A stretch of DNA of 64,000 nucleotides from Trebonia sp963836195 (GTDB lineage: Bacteria; Actinomycetota; Actinomycetes; Streptosporangiales; Streptosporangiaceae): the NCBI GenBank assembly GCA_963836195.1, contig CAWIIX010000018.1, positions 62,001 to 126,000 on the forward strand, in the 5' to 3' direction. Of the stretch, positions 16,692 to 25,309 are shown in pieces. Position numbers and translations under genes: made by a program. The notes beneath the pieces are model-generated. The model saw only the letters and a list, made by a program, of their open reading frames with translations. It had not been told where the DNA came from and searched no databases. Position 1 is the first letter of the stretch, and every line of letters starts with the position of its first letter.

Positions 16692-17610
16692 ATGAGGCCG
16701 TCGCCGACCGACTGGGTGCCGTCAGGGGCGTGGCTTGCCCCCGGGTACGCGGAGTGGGCGCCGCCGGCCGCGCTGCGAGCCGCGGTTGCCTGCCTGTGGG
16801 CCCGCGTGACACCCGAGGTCGCCGAGCAGACCAGCGACGCAAACGAGCCCGACAAGGCGGGCCAGCCAGACCAGCCAGACCAGCCAGACCAGCCAGACCA
16901 GCCAGGCCGGCCAGACCAGCCAGGCCGCCCGGTCCGGCCTGGTGCTGCCCGACGCCTGCAGCGACCTCATCTGGGAACGCGGCGTCGGCGCCTACGTCGC
17001 CGGCCCCGACACCGGCCCGGCCCGGCCGATGATCAAACCGGGTACGGTCATCGTCGGCATCAGGTTCCGCCCGTCGGCGGGCGGCCAGGTGCTGCGGACA
17101 CCGCTGAGCGAGATCGCCAACCAGCGGGTTCCGCTGGCCGATCTGCTGCCGTCTGCCGCCGGGCGGCTGCCGCCGACGCTCGACCCGGAGGAAGCGGTCG
17201 ATCGGGTCCTCGCCATCACCGGCGGGCTGGTCGTCGACGGCGCCCCCGACCGGGCCATGGCGCGGGCCGCCGTTCTGCTGCGGAACCCGGCCGCACGGGC
17301 CGAGGCGGTCGCGGCCGAGGTCGGCCTGAGCGAGCGGCAGTTCCGCCGCCGCAGTCAGGCGGCGGCCGGCTACGGCCCCAAGACGCTGCAGCGCGTGCTC
17401 CGCTTCCACCGCTTCGTCCGCCTGCTCGACGCCGCGCCCGCCCCCGCCTCCGACCTAGCCGCCCCCGCCACCGGCACCGCCCCCGACCTAGCCGCCCTGG
17501 CCGCCGAGGCCGGCTACGCCGACCAGGCCCACCTCACCCGCGAATGCTCGGCCCTGTCCGGCTTCACCCCGGCCGCCCTCGCCCGCGTGAGGCGCGCCCG
17601 GCAGGCCTGA
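16692..17610 (+). CDS. AraC family transcriptional regulator (frame break at 9-bp repeat)
   Basis: The N-terminal part (MRPSPTDWVPSGAWLAPGY.., nt 16692-16830) and the main part from about 16930 (LVLPDACSDLIWERG..) lie in different frames and together match one AraC-type protein with a DUF6597-like sensor domain. The DNA-binding domain holds two HTH units: EAVAAEVGLSERQFRRR and LAALAAEAGYADQAHLTREC. A 9-bp tandem array lies exactly at the junction. Whether the frame break is real or an assembly slip is open. It is divergent from the toroid gene, a possible target. Confidence 0.7.
16862..16927 (+). repeat. 9-bp tandem repeat (CAGACCAGC)n within araC-type gene
   Basis: About seven units of CAGACCAGC/CAGGCCGGC in a row, coding Gln-Pro-Asp repeats in the upstream frame. 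Replication slippage by whole units would keep the frame; the observed frame change therefore needs a separate 1-nt indel in or beside the array. Confidence 0.75.
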
Positions 17611-17667
17611 CCACAACCACAAGAGCCCAACACAAGCACAAGAGCAAACGGAAGCACGAGGGCGGGG

Positions 17668-18489
17668 TCAGTCCCCGGGCGGCTCGGCGATCATGGCGGT
17701 GCCGACCTCGCGGAAGCCGAGCCGGGCGTAGATCCGGGCCACGGTCGCGTCCGTCGCCGACAGGAACACCGTTCGCGCGCCGCTCGCCAGCGCGTGCGCC
17801 GCCAACGCGCGGGTGACGCCCGCGGCCAGGCCGCGTCGGCGGCTGGCGGGCAGCACGCCGATCCCGGTGATCTCGGCCGTGCCGTCGGCCAGCTGGTAGC
17901 TCCCGGCCGCCAGCGGTCCGTTGGGACCGGACGCGGTGGCGAGCACGGACTCGCGCGACCGGAGCCGGTCGCGCAGCAGCTCGATCGTCGCCGCGTCGTG
18001 GTCGGCCGCGATCTTGTCCCGCTCGGTCACCGAGGCCTCGCCGATGGCCGTCCCCGGGTAATTGAAGGCGACCCCGGGCACCGCCCAGGCCAGGATCAGA
18101 TCGGGGTCCTCGGAGCTCATGACCCGCACCCCGATCCGCTCCGGCAGCCGCGGCGGCGGCGCCAGCGAGCCGAGGCCGAGGACCAGCAGTGGGTGCGCGT
18201 GCACGGCGAGGCCGGCCGCGGACGCGGCGGCGGCCATGTCCGGAGCGGTCCGCTCGACCCACTCGAACGACTCGGGGATGAGCAGCTCCCGCTGCCTGGC
18301 CCGGACCGCGCGCACGTCGGCCGCGGTGGCGGCCGGCCGTCGGCCCGGACGCGGCCGGGCATAGTAAGGGAACCCCGTGCCGACGGGCACGAACAGCACG
18401 AGCGGGCCAATCGCCTCGGCTCTGGCGCGCTCTCTCGGCACGGCATCGCAGAAGGCGTCGATACGCTCAATTACCCCGGAATCGCTCAC
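17668..18489 (-). CDS. GNAT family N-acetyltransferase (two-domain)
   Basis: 273 aa from GTG 18489 (VSDSGVIERIDAF..). The frame is open upstream but that region is Arg-rich antisense of the HicB-like gene. The C-terminal GNAT fold shows GIGVLPASRRRGLAAGVTRALAAHAL, the acetyl-CoA pyrophosphate loop, and VARIYARLGFREVGTAMI. The N-terminal half (residues 1-130) is a degenerate acetyltransferase-like domain seen in larger GNATs. The substrate is unknown. It is convergent with the AraC-type gene, 58 nt apart. Confidence 0.75.
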   Translation of the reverse strand: MSDSGVIERIDAFCDAVPRERARAEAIGPLVLFVPVGTGFPYYARPRPGRRPAATAADVRAVRARQRELLIPESFEWVERTAPDMAAAASAAGLAVHAHPLLVLGLGSLAPPPRLPERIGVRVMSSEDPDLILAWAVPGVAFNYPGTAIGEASVTERDKIAADHDAATIELLRDRLRSRESVLATASGPNGPLAAGSYQLADGTAEITGIGVLPASRRRGLAAGVTRALAAHALASGARTVFLSATDATVARIYARLGFREVGTAMIAEPPGD

Positions 18490-18535
18490 GGCACTTCCCA
18501 CCCTAAGCGCGCGCGACCGGACCGCCAAACGAGAT

Positions 18536-18958
18536 TTACCCGGCCGAGGCCGGCAGCGGCCCGGAACCAAGGCCGGCCGCCTCGCCCGCCGCCTGCCCGT
18601 AGTGCTCGATTTCGCCCCGGGAGAGCGACAGCATGGTCGCCGCGTCTTGGAACGGGTAGCCGTCACGGGCCAGGGCGTCGATGGCCTCGCGGGTGGCCTT
18701 GGCGGCGGCTTCGGCCGCCTTCCGGGCGGCGTGCCTGGCCTGCAGCGCCCGCGCCACCGGGGCGGGGGCGTCGGGCAGCACGTCGACCTTGATCGCCTCG
18801 GCCGGGATGCCCAGGTGCCGCGCGATGACCTTCCGCGTCATGACCTCGGCCTGATCGAGGCTCCGCACCTGCGCGGTCAGCCCCTCGATCTGGGGAACGT
18901 GAATCGTCCACCAGCGACCTGCCCGTTCGCAGAGCGCGGTGTAGCTCGTCGTCTCCAT
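18536..18958 (-). CDS. HicB-like antitoxin-family protein (no HicA partner)
   Basis: 140 aa from ATG 18958, with AAAGGGG 6-7 nt upstream; the TTG at 18961 is adjacent. WWTIHVPQIEGLTAQVRSLDQAEVMTRKVIARHLG fits the HicB-like beta-alpha-beta fold. An Ala-rich helical linker and a C-terminal HTH-like segment (FQDAATMLSLSRGEIEHYGQ) follow. No HicA-type small toxin is found within 1 kb on either side, so a stand-alone DNA-binding role is likely. Confidence 0.7.
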   Translation of the reverse strand: METTSYTALCERAGRWWTIHVPQIEGLTAQVRSLDQAEVMTRKVIARHLGIPAEAIKVDVLPDAPAPVARALQARHAARKAAEAAAKATREAIDALARDGYPFQDAATMLSLSRGEIEHYGQAAGEAAGLGSGPLPASAG

Positions 18959-19033
18959 CAATGCCCCTTTGATGACCGATAGGCGAGGCGACCGCGCCGT
19001 TCCCCCCGAACGCGGCGATCACGCATAATTTAC

Positions 19034-19552
19034 TCATCGGTAACTATAGCCGGTGGCGCATAATCGCAACCAGGCTAAGCTCGCATCGGGCTGGCCCGAA
19101 CCGAAGAGATGACGGTTGGGCGCCGCCGCCAGCGCCGCCAGCGCGGGCAGCTCCGCGACCTCGAGCCCGGCCTCGGCCAGCAGCTCGAATCCCTCGCAGT
19201 CGGCGACGAACAGGGCCGGCTCGCGCCAGGCGATCACCACCCGGCGCAGGCCCGCCGCGATGATCAGCTGGGTGCAGGTGCGCGGCCGGGATTTCCGCTG
19301 CGAGCAGGGCTCGAGCGTGCTGTATATGGTCGCGCCCGCCAGTCGCGGGTCGTCGGCCGCGAGCTTGCCCAGCGCCGACTCCTCGGCGTGCACCAGCGGG
19401 TCGCCGCCCTCGCGGGAGAACCCGCGCGAGATCTCATCCCCGTCGGCGTCCACGAGGACCGCGCCCACCGAGTAGGCGGTCGGCGACGGCGGGCACTGCC
19501 AGGCGAGCTCGATGGCCAGCCGCATCCACCGCTCGTCCGCGCCGCCGCTCAT
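19034..19552 (-). CDS. Cytidine/deoxycytidylate deaminase-fold protein (RibD N-domain-like)
   Basis: 172 aa. Zinc ligands are visible as HAEESAL (His, with catalytic Glu) and EPCSQRKSRPRTC (two Cys), the spacing found in RibD-type pyrimidine deaminases. The RibD reductase domain is absent. Known RibD N-domains deaminate a riboflavin pathway intermediate; stand-alone versions occur in actinomycetes with uncertain substrates. The C-terminus (PNRHLF..) is extended by about 25 residues. Confidence 0.75.
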   Translation of the reverse strand: MSGGADERWMRLAIELAWQCPPSPTAYSVGAVLVDADGDEISRGFSREGGDPLVHAEESALGKLAADDPRLAGATIYSTLEPCSQRKSRPRTCTQLIIAAGLRRVVIAWREPALFVADCEGFELLAEAGLEVAELPALAALAAAPNRHLFGSGQPDASLAWLRLCATGYSYR

Positions 19553-19644
19553 GCCCTCAGCCTAACCGGCAGCCGCCGCGGTCATCACGAACTGGGCCTA
19601 CCGAATTCCGCCGCGTGCCCGCGAGATGATGATACGTATGAACA

Positions 19645-20286
19645 GTGATTAGCCGACTGCCCTTGGACGAGCAGCTGAGCGCATTTCAGGAAGCGCTCTC
19701 CCGGAACGACGTGCTGATCGAGGTGCTGCACCGGTCGGAATCTCTTGGACTGCCCGGCTGGTACCTGACAGCGGGCTGCCTTTTCCAGACCGTCTGGAAC
19801 GTTGTCACCGGTCGTCACCCGGGTGGCGGCATTAAGGACTACGACCTCTTCTACTTCGACGCCTCGAACCTGTCGTGGGATGCTGAGGACACGGTGATCC
19901 AGTCCGCCAGCCGTGCCTTCGCTGACGTTCCGGCCGAGGTGGAGGTCCGCAACGAGGCACGCGTGCACACGTGGTACGGGCAGAAATTCGGCACGCCGAT
20001 CCCGCCCTACGTGTCCACCGAGGACGCCATTGACTCCTTCGCCGCGACTACCTGCTGCCTCGGCGTCCGCCTGGAGCCAGGCGGGCGGTGGCGCGTCTAC
20101 GCTCCCCATGGCCTGTCCGACGTGTTCAACCTCGTTGTCCGGCCTAACCCGGTGCTGGCCCCGCGCAGCGTCTACGAGACCAAGACCAGCCGCTGGAGCC
20201 GCCTGTGGCCCGAGCTCACCGTTATGCCCTGGCCAGCACCGCCCACCCCACCGTCCCCGGCGAGCGGCCCGCCAACAGGTTCTTGA
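19645..20286 (+). CDS. Nucleotidyltransferase family protein (DUF925/COG3575-like)
   Basis: 213 aa from GTG 19645. Features of the family include GWYLTAGCLFQTVWNVVTG (Gly-rich start of the fold), GIKDYDLFYFD (metal-binding Asp-x-Asp) and VRNEARVHTWYGQKFG. Activity is unproven for this family. The C-terminal 20 residues are Pro/Ser-rich and probably not part of the fold. The gene is single, followed by the acquired kinase-like gene. Confidence 0.75.
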   Translation: MISRLPLDEQLSAFQEALSRNDVLIEVLHRSESLGLPGWYLTAGCLFQTVWNVVTGRHPGGGIKDYDLFYFDASNLSWDAEDTVIQSASRAFADVPAEVEVRNEARVHTWYGQKFGTPIPPYVSTEDAIDSFAATTCCLGVRLEPGGRWRVYAPHGLSDVFNLVVRPNPVLAPRSVYETKTSRWSRLWPELTVMPWPAPPTPPSPASGPPTGS

Positions 20287-20373
20287 CAGCAAAGCCGGGT
20301 CTTGTCTCACCGGTAACCCACCTGCATGGAGGCTGAGCGGCGACGCGTAATTGTCTATGAGATAGTCAACCTT

Positions 20374-20880
20374 ATGAAAAACCTCATAATCGTGGGCGGT
20401 ACGATGGGCGTCGGCAAAACCGCGACATGCCGCGAACTACAGAAAATACTCCCAAGAAACGTATTCCTTGATGGCGATTGGTGCTGGGACATGCGCCCAT
20501 TTGTTGTGACCGACGAAACAAAGGCGATGGTAAATAGCAACATCGCCCATTTGCTTACCGGCTTCCTCGCTTGCTCGGAATTTGAGAATGTTATTTTCTG
20601 CTGGGTACTCCATGAGCAGCATATATTGGATAACCTTATAAATGCGCTGAGCCTCAACGGCTGCACGAGCCATTGTTTTTCACTTGTCAGCACTGAACAG
20701 GCCCTTATCGAAAGACTAAACCGCGACATAGCTGCAGGTGCGCGGGGCGGCGACATTACAGAACGCAGCGTGGCTCGAATATCGCTCTATGATGAGCTTG
20801 ACACGGTTAAGATTGACGTAAGCACCATCTCGCCCGCAGACGCGGCGCGGCGCATTACAGAGCACATGGCAGGCGTTCAG
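20374..20880 (+). pseudogene. Acquired P-loop kinase/AAA-like gene, 3' end lost
   Basis: ATG 20374 begins MKNLIIVGGTMGVGKTATC, a Walker A P-loop, followed by LDGDWCWDMRPF and a lid-like Arg/Lys region. It resembles small P-loop kinases of low-GC Firmicutes. G+C is near 50% with AT-ending codons, against about 70% around it, so recent transfer is likely. The homologous part ends near 20870 (RRITEHMAG). There is no stop of its own: the frame runs on through foreign sequence and antisense to glnA1 until 22695. It is therefore called truncated. Confidence 0.65.
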
Positions 20881-21031
20881 GCCCGGGGCACAGCGGTTCG
20901 GGGTCGCCCGCCAGACCGTGCGCCGCTGGGTTGCCCGTTACCGCGAAAGCGGACTCACCGTCACCGCGCCCCGCACCGGCAGCCGTGTCCCCGTTGGCGA
21001 TCGAGCGCGCGATGCGAAAAGCCCGCAGTGA
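20879..21031 (+). pseudogene. Transposase helix-turn-helix remnant
   Basis: A 50-codon frame reads AQRFGVARQTVRRWVARYRE then SGLTVTAPRTGSR, typical of the N-terminal HTH of IS481/IS630-type transposases. No DDE domain or inverted repeats remain. It directly abuts the acquired kinase gene, in another frame, and ends inside the glnA1 terminator. Confidence 0.6.
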
Positions 21032-21055
21032 GGTTAAGAGCCTCACCGCGGGCTT
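21019..21055 (-). terminator. Intrinsic terminator of glnA1
   Basis: On the minus strand AAGCCCGCGGTGAGG pairs with CCTCACTGCGGGCTT (14 of 15 bp, 7-nt loop), followed by TTCGC, starting 30 nt after the glnA1 stop at 21085. The position and the short T-run support termination. Confidence 0.75.
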
Positions 21056-21084
21056 CCGCTACCACGACCTACAAGCTAACGACG

Positions 21085-22509
21085 TCAGCAGTCGAAGTAC
21101 ATCTCGAACTCGTGCGGGGTCGGGCGCAGCCGGACCGCGTCGATCTCCCTCGTCCGCTTGTAGTCGATCCAGGTCTCGATCAGGTCCTCGGTGAACACGC
21201 CGCCCTCGCTGAGGAACTCGTGGTCGGCCTCGAGGTTGTTGAGCACGGCATCGAGCGAGCCAGGAACGGTCGGGACCTCGGCCGCCTCGTCCGGCGGCAG
21301 CTCGTACAGGTCCTTGTCCAGGGGCGCCGGCGGCTCGATCTTGTTCTTGATGCCGTCGATGCCCGCCATCAGCATCGCCGAGAAGGCGAGGTACGGGTTG
21401 GCGGACGGGTCCGGCACGCGGAACTCGATCCGCTTGGCCTTCGGGTTCGAGCCGGTGAGCGGGATGCGGCAGCAGGCCGACCGGTTACGGGCCGAGTAGA
21501 CCAGGTTGACCGGCGCCTCGAAGCCCGGCACCAGGCGGTGGTAGGAGTTCACCGTCGGGTTGGTGAACGCCAGCAGCGACGGCGCGTGCTTGAGCAGCCC
21601 GCCGACGTACCAGCGGCCGATGTCGGACAGGCCGCCGTAGCCGGTCTCGTCGTAGAACAGCGGCTCGCCGTCCTTCCACAGCGACTGGTGGCAGTGCATC
21701 CCGTTGCCGTTGTCGCCGAACAGCGGCTTCGGCATGAACGTCACCGTCTTGCCCGCCGCCCGCGCGGTCGACTTGATGACGTACTTGAACAGCATCAGCT
21801 TGTCCGCCATGGACAGCAGCGAGCCGAACCGGACGTCGATCTCGGCCTGGCCGGCCGTGCCGACCTCGTGGTGCTGCATCTCGGTCTCGATGCCGCACTT
21901 GATGAGGTTGTTGACCATCTCCGAGCGCAGGTCGGTGAAGTGGTCGGTCGGCGACACCGGGAAGTAGCCGCCCTTGTAGGCGGGCTTGTAGGCCAGGTTC
22001 CCGCCGTCCTCCATCGCCCCGGTGTTCCACGCGCCCTCGATCGAGTCGAGGTGGTAGTACCCCTCGTTCGGGCCGGTCGAGAACCGGGCCGAGTCGAAGA
22101 TGTAGAACTCCGCCTCGGGCCCGAAGAAGGAGGTGTCCGCGATCCCGGTCCCCTTGAGGTACGCCTCGGCCTTGGCGGCGACGTTGCGCGGGTCGCGCGA
22201 GTACGGCGCGCCGGTCAGCGGGTCGAACACCGAGAAGGTCAGGTTCAGCGTCTTGTGCTGGCGGAACGGGTCGAGCACGGCCGTCGCCGGATCCGGCAGC
22301 AGCAGCATGTCGGACTCGTGGATGGCCTGGAACCCGCGGATGGACGAGCCGTCGAACATCCGCCCCTCGGTGAATACGTCCGCGTCGAAGGTCGACACCG
22401 GAACGGTGAAGTGCTGGATGGTACCCGGCAGGTCACAGAACCTGACGTCAATGAACTCAACGTTCTCCTCAGCGATGAACGCGAGGACTTCTTCGGCAGA
22501 ACTGAACAT
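21085..22509 (-). CDS. glnA: Glutamine synthetase type I (main)
   Basis: 474 aa, the usual GSI-beta length. ATG 22509 has GGAGGG 4-5 nt upstream. Motifs: MFDGSSIRGF (latch and ammonium region), GPEAEFYIFD, metal-binding EMQHHEVGTAGQ, active-site NGNGMHCHQS and NRSACCRIP, and KDLYELPPDE with the Tyr that GlnE adenylylates. It converts glutamate, ammonia and ATP to glutamine. It has its own terminator and a strong GlnR box upstream, so nitrogen control at both transcription and activity level is expected. Confidence 0.95.
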   Translation of the reverse strand: MFSSAEEVLAFIAEENVEFIDVRFCDLPGTIQHFTVPVSTFDADVFTEGRMFDGSSIRGFQAIHESDMLLLPDPATAVLDPFRQHKTLNLTFSVFDPLTGAPYSRDPRNVAAKAEAYLKGTGIADTSFFGPEAEFYIFDSARFSTGPNEGYYHLDSIEGAWNTGAMEDGGNLAYKPAYKGGYFPVSPTDHFTDLRSEMVNNLIKCGIETEMQHHEVGTAGQAEIDVRFGSLLSMADKLMLFKYVIKSTARAAGKTVTFMPKPLFGDNGNGMHCHQSLWKDGEPLFYDETGYGGLSDIGRWYVGGLLKHAPSLLAFTNPTVNSYHRLVPGFEAPVNLVYSARNRSACCRIPLTGSNPKAKRIEFRVPDPSANPYLAFSAMLMAGIDGIKNKIEPPAPLDKDLYELPPDEAAEVPTVPGSLDAVLNNLEADHEFLSEGGVFTEDLIETWIDYKRTREIDAVRLRPTPHEFEMYFDC

Positions 22510-22603
22510 CAACCCTCCCTGGACAGGGCGCGCATTAGGAGCTTTATCGAGATTTTTCGTCGTGGACGCGCTTCGGACGGTAGCCGTCCGCAATTTCCTA
22601 GCA

Positions 22604-22630
22604 GTATCCGCGACGTTTCACCGGTGTTAC
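22604..22630 (-). promoter_or_regulatory. GlnR box of glnA1
   Basis: Read on the minus strand: GTAAC-n6-GAAAC-n6-GATAC, matching gTnAc-n6-GaAAc-n6-G(t/a)nAC of the actinomycete GlnR regulon. It lies 95-121 nt upstream of the glnA1 start, a usual distance. Match seen directly; binding is inferred. Confidence 0.75.
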
Positions 22631-22700
22631 GCGTCGTCAGCGGGCTCAGCCGACCCACCGCCCGAGCAGCCGAGACGGGCGAGCGGATACCGTAGGTTCT

Positions 22701-23204
22701 GTGTCCCAAGAACCCCGGCGTCCGCGAACCCGGACCGCGACGGCCGTAGCCTCATCGCGCGGTGCCGCTGCGGCTGATGATACGCCTGATTACCCCGGCA
22801 AGCGGTTCGGCTTGCCGATGCAGGGCCCGATGTCGGTCGCGCCCATGGGCAGGCGACTGCTCGCGCTGATCGTCGACTGGCTGCTGTGCGCGCTGATCGC
22901 GTCCAGCCTCACCGGTCACGTCCTGTTCGCCGGCGCGGGCGACAAGCACTATTTCGCCGCCCAGTACGCGACCTTCGGCCTGTTCGTCCTCGAGGTCTAC
23001 CTGCTGACCGCGATCAGCGGCCTCACCGTCGGGAAGCGAATCTTCGGGATCCGGGCGATCAGCACCGACGGCAGCGCCCCCGGCTTCAAGTGGGCGGCCG
23101 TGCGCACGCTGCTCCTGCTGTTCGTCGTCCCGGCCTGCATAACCGACCGCGACCTGCGCGGCCTGCACGACCGGGCCGCCAACACGATCGTCGTGCGGAT
23201 GTAG
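22701..23204 (+). CDS. RDD family membrane protein
   Basis: 167 aa. A hydrophilic N-terminus is followed by an RDD domain: MGRRLLALIVDWLLCALIA (the Arg and Asp that name the family), a second helix near residues 85-105 (FGLFVLEVYLLTAISG), TVGKRIFGIRA, and a third helix LLLLFVVPACI ending in the conserved DRDLRGLHDRAANTIVV. The function is unknown. It is divergent from glnA1, as in other actinomycetes. GTG 22701 lies just after TAGGTT, compatible with leaderless expression. Confidence 0.88.
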   Translation: MSQEPRRPRTRTATAVASSRGAAAADDTPDYPGKRFGLPMQGPMSVAPMGRRLLALIVDWLLCALIASSLTGHVLFAGAGDKHYFAAQYATFGLFVLEVYLLTAISGLTVGKRIFGIRAISTDGSAPGFKWAAVRTLLLLFVVPACITDRDLRGLHDRAANTIVVRM

Positions 23205-23211
23205 CGCAGCC

Positions 23212-23901
23212 CTAGCGCGGGCGGGGCATCTTGGGCTGCCGCGCGCCCTTCGGCATCGGCCCCTTGGGCGCCTGCATGCTCGGCTGGAGGGCCTTGAGCC
23301 GGTAGTTGAGGTCGCTCACGGCCGGGGCCTTGAGCGTGCCGGGGACCTTCATGATCGAGCTCTGCAGCTTGCTGACCGGGATCTGCCCCTCGCCGCTGCC
23401 GACCTGGAACTCCGTGATCGGGACCCCATGCGCGACCCGCTCGGTCTTCTTCCGCTCGGCCGCGAGCAGCCCGGCCACCCGCGTCGGCACGCCCTCGCCG
23501 ACCAGGATGACGCCCTTTTTGCCGACCGCGCGGTGCACCACGTCCATCGAGCGGTTGCCGGTGACGGCCGGGGTGATGGTCCAGTCGCCTCGCATCGACT
23601 GCAGCACCGCCGCCGCCGCGCCCAGCTGACCGTCGATGGCCGAGTACTGCGCCTGCTGCGCGAACCGCCCGAACAAGATCATCGCGGCCGACAGGCCGAT
23701 CAGCACGCCGACCGGCGCGAGGAACGCGATCAGGCCGGTGAACAGCCCGACCAGAACGAACACGACGATGATGCCGAGCGCGACGGCGGCCGTGATCGGC
23801 AGCGCGCGTTTGTTCTGCTGGTTGACCAGCTTGGCGACCATCCGGATCTGCTTCAGCCGCCCGGCCTTGGCGAGATCCTCAGAGCTGTTGTTGTCAACCA
23901 C
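23212..23901 (-). CDS. DUF4191 domain membrane protein
   Basis: 229 aa with two transmembrane helices near residues 35-80 (ALPITAAVALGIIVVFVLVG and LIAFLAPVGVLIGLSAAMIL). A conserved soluble part (VVHRAVGKKGVILVGEGVPTR) and a Pro/Lys-rich tail follow. The family is restricted to actinobacteria and lies next to lipA in most of them, as here. Its role is unknown. It converges on the RDD gene with a 7-nt gap. Confidence 0.88.
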   Translation of the reverse strand: MVDNNSSEDLAKAGRLKQIRMVAKLVNQQNKRALPITAAVALGIIVVFVLVGLFTGLIAFLAPVGVLIGLSAAMILFGRFAQQAQYSAIDGQLGAAAAVLQSMRGDWTITPAVTGNRSMDVVHRAVGKKGVILVGEGVPTRVAGLLAAERKKTERVAHGVPITEFQVGSGEGQIPVSKLQSSIMKVPGTLKAPAVSDLNYRLKALQPSMQAPKGPMPKGARQPKMPRPR

Positions 23902-23971
23902 CGGTTCTGCCTTCCCTCATAACGTGAGCCAACACCAGGCAGCATACGGTTTCCGGCGCACAGGTCTGTAA

Positions 23972-24070
23972 CCGAAGAAAAGTCAAACCCGCAAAACCAT
24001 CATCTCGAACGGACCCTGACTCCGCCCGTCCCGTCAACGCCCCCTCCCCGCTGGATAACAGCAAGAAGCT
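23972..24070 (+). repeat. Dispersed repeats: family A copy 3 and family B copy 3
   Basis: AAAAGTCAAACCCGC, then CATCTCGAACGGACCCTGAC and TCCGCCCGTCCCGTCAACG (family A, the fullest copy), followed by GGATAACAGCAAGAAGC (family B, 24053). They lie in the gap between lipA (downstream side) and the DUF4191 gene. Confidence 0.7.
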
Positions 24071-24135
24071 GGCGCCCCGAGGTCACGGCCACGACGAAGC
24101 CCTGGCGACCAGGCCCGCCGCTTCGATCGGCCTAG

Positions 24136-25080
24136 CTACATGGCCGCGATCGCGCGCTGCTCCATCGCCTGGGCGTACAGCCGCCCGGCCCGGTAGGACG
24201 ACCGGACCAGCGGCCCCGCCAGCACGCCCGCGAATCCCATCGCCAGGGCCTCCTCGCGGAGCTCGACGAACTCCTCGGGCCGGACCCAGCGGTCGACCGG
24301 GTGATGCTTGGCCGACGGCCGCAGGTACTGGGTGATCGTCAGCAGGTCGCACCCGGCCGACCGCAGGTCGGCCATCGCCGGGGCGATCTCGTCCCTGGTC
24401 TCGCCCATCCCCAGGATCAGGTTGGACTTGGTGACGAGCCCGGCCTGGTGGGCCTGCCGGAGCACGTCGAGCGAGCGCTCGTAGCGGAACCCCGGCCTGA
24501 TCCGGCGGAAGATCCGCGGCACCGTCTCCAGATTGTGCGCGAACACCTCGGGCCGCGCCGCGAACACCTCGCCCAGCTGCTCGGGGTTCCCGTTGAAGTC
24601 GGGCACCAGCAGCTCGACCCCGCAGCCGGGGACGGCCTGGTGGATCTCGATCGCGGTCTGCGCGTACAGCCAGGCCCCGCCGTCGGGAAGGTCATCGCGG
24701 GCGACCCCGGTGACGGTGGCGTAGCGCAGCCCCATCGTCGCCACCGACTCGGCCACCCGGCGCGGCTCGCCGGTGTCGAGCGCCAGCGGCTTGCCCGTGT
24801 CGATCTGGCAGAAGTCGCACCGCCGGGTGCACTGGTCGCCGCCGATCAGGAAGGTGGCCTCGCGGTCTTCCCAGCACTCGTAGATGTTCGGGCAGCCCGC
24901 CTCCTGGCAGACCGTATGCAGCCCCTCGCGCTTAACGAGATCGTTGAGCGCCGTGTACTCGGGTCCGGTCCGCAGCCGGGTCTTGATCCACGCGGGCTTC
25001 TTCTCGATCGGCGTCTGCGCGTTGCGCGCCTCAAGGCGCAGCATCCGCCGCCCCTCAGGGGCCAGTTCCGGGGTACTCAC
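24136..25080 (-). CDS. lipA: Lipoyl synthase
   Basis: 314 aa, radical SAM enzyme. CQEAGCPNIYECW binds the auxiliary [4Fe-4S] cluster that donates sulfur; CTRRCDFCQ is the SAM cluster CxxxCxxC; RSSYRAG near the C-terminus is the conserved Arg-Ser-Ser. It inserts two sulfurs into octanoyl chains on lipoyl domains such as that of SucB. GTG 25080 is chosen because GGAGG lies 4-5 nt upstream; GTG 25083 is adjacent. It lies downstream of lipB on the same strand with a 229-nt gap full of repeats. Confidence 0.95.
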   Translation of the reverse strand: MSTPELAPEGRRMLRLEARNAQTPIEKKPAWIKTRLRTGPEYTALNDLVKREGLHTVCQEAGCPNIYECWEDREATFLIGGDQCTRRCDFCQIDTGKPLALDTGEPRRVAESVATMGLRYATVTGVARDDLPDGGAWLYAQTAIEIHQAVPGCGVELLVPDFNGNPEQLGEVFAARPEVFAHNLETVPRIFRRIRPGFRYERSLDVLRQAHQAGLVTKSNLILGMGETRDEIAPAMADLRSAGCDLLTITQYLRPSAKHHPVDRWVRPEEFVELREEALAMGFAGVLAGPLVRSSYRAGRLYAQAMEQRAIAAM

Positions 25081-25183
25081 CACCCCTCCACCCTACGTTC
25101 ACCGGCCACCAAGCGCGTCCCCCCAACCCTGTGACCCCTCCCACCACCAACCGCCCGCGCCCCCGCCCCATCCCAACGTGACC

Positions 25184-25281
25184 CCAACGTGCCAAATGCG
25201 CTTTCGGGCCGGCAAGAGTGAGCCCAAATGCGCATTTGGCTCAATGCCGGCAGGCCCACAAGGGGGATAACAGCAAGAAGC
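25184..25281 (+). repeat. Dispersed repeats: family D copy 1 and family B copy 4
   Basis: CCAACGTGCC then AAATGCGCTTTCGGGCCGG, then CAAGAGTGAGCCC and the palindrome CAAATGCGCATTTG (25225-25238). The same 60 nt recurs at 59071 with few changes. Family B GGATAACAGCAAGAAGCG begins at 25265, about 30 nt from the lipB stop. Confidence 0.75.
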
Positions 25282-25309
25282 GCGGAGCGCGGAGCGCAAG
25301 CGCAGTGCC

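Noticed and set aside
21085..22695. Continuation of the kinase-like frame as a 789-codon protein
   Set aside because: It is the antisense of glnA1; no stop arises because of GC-rich codon use.
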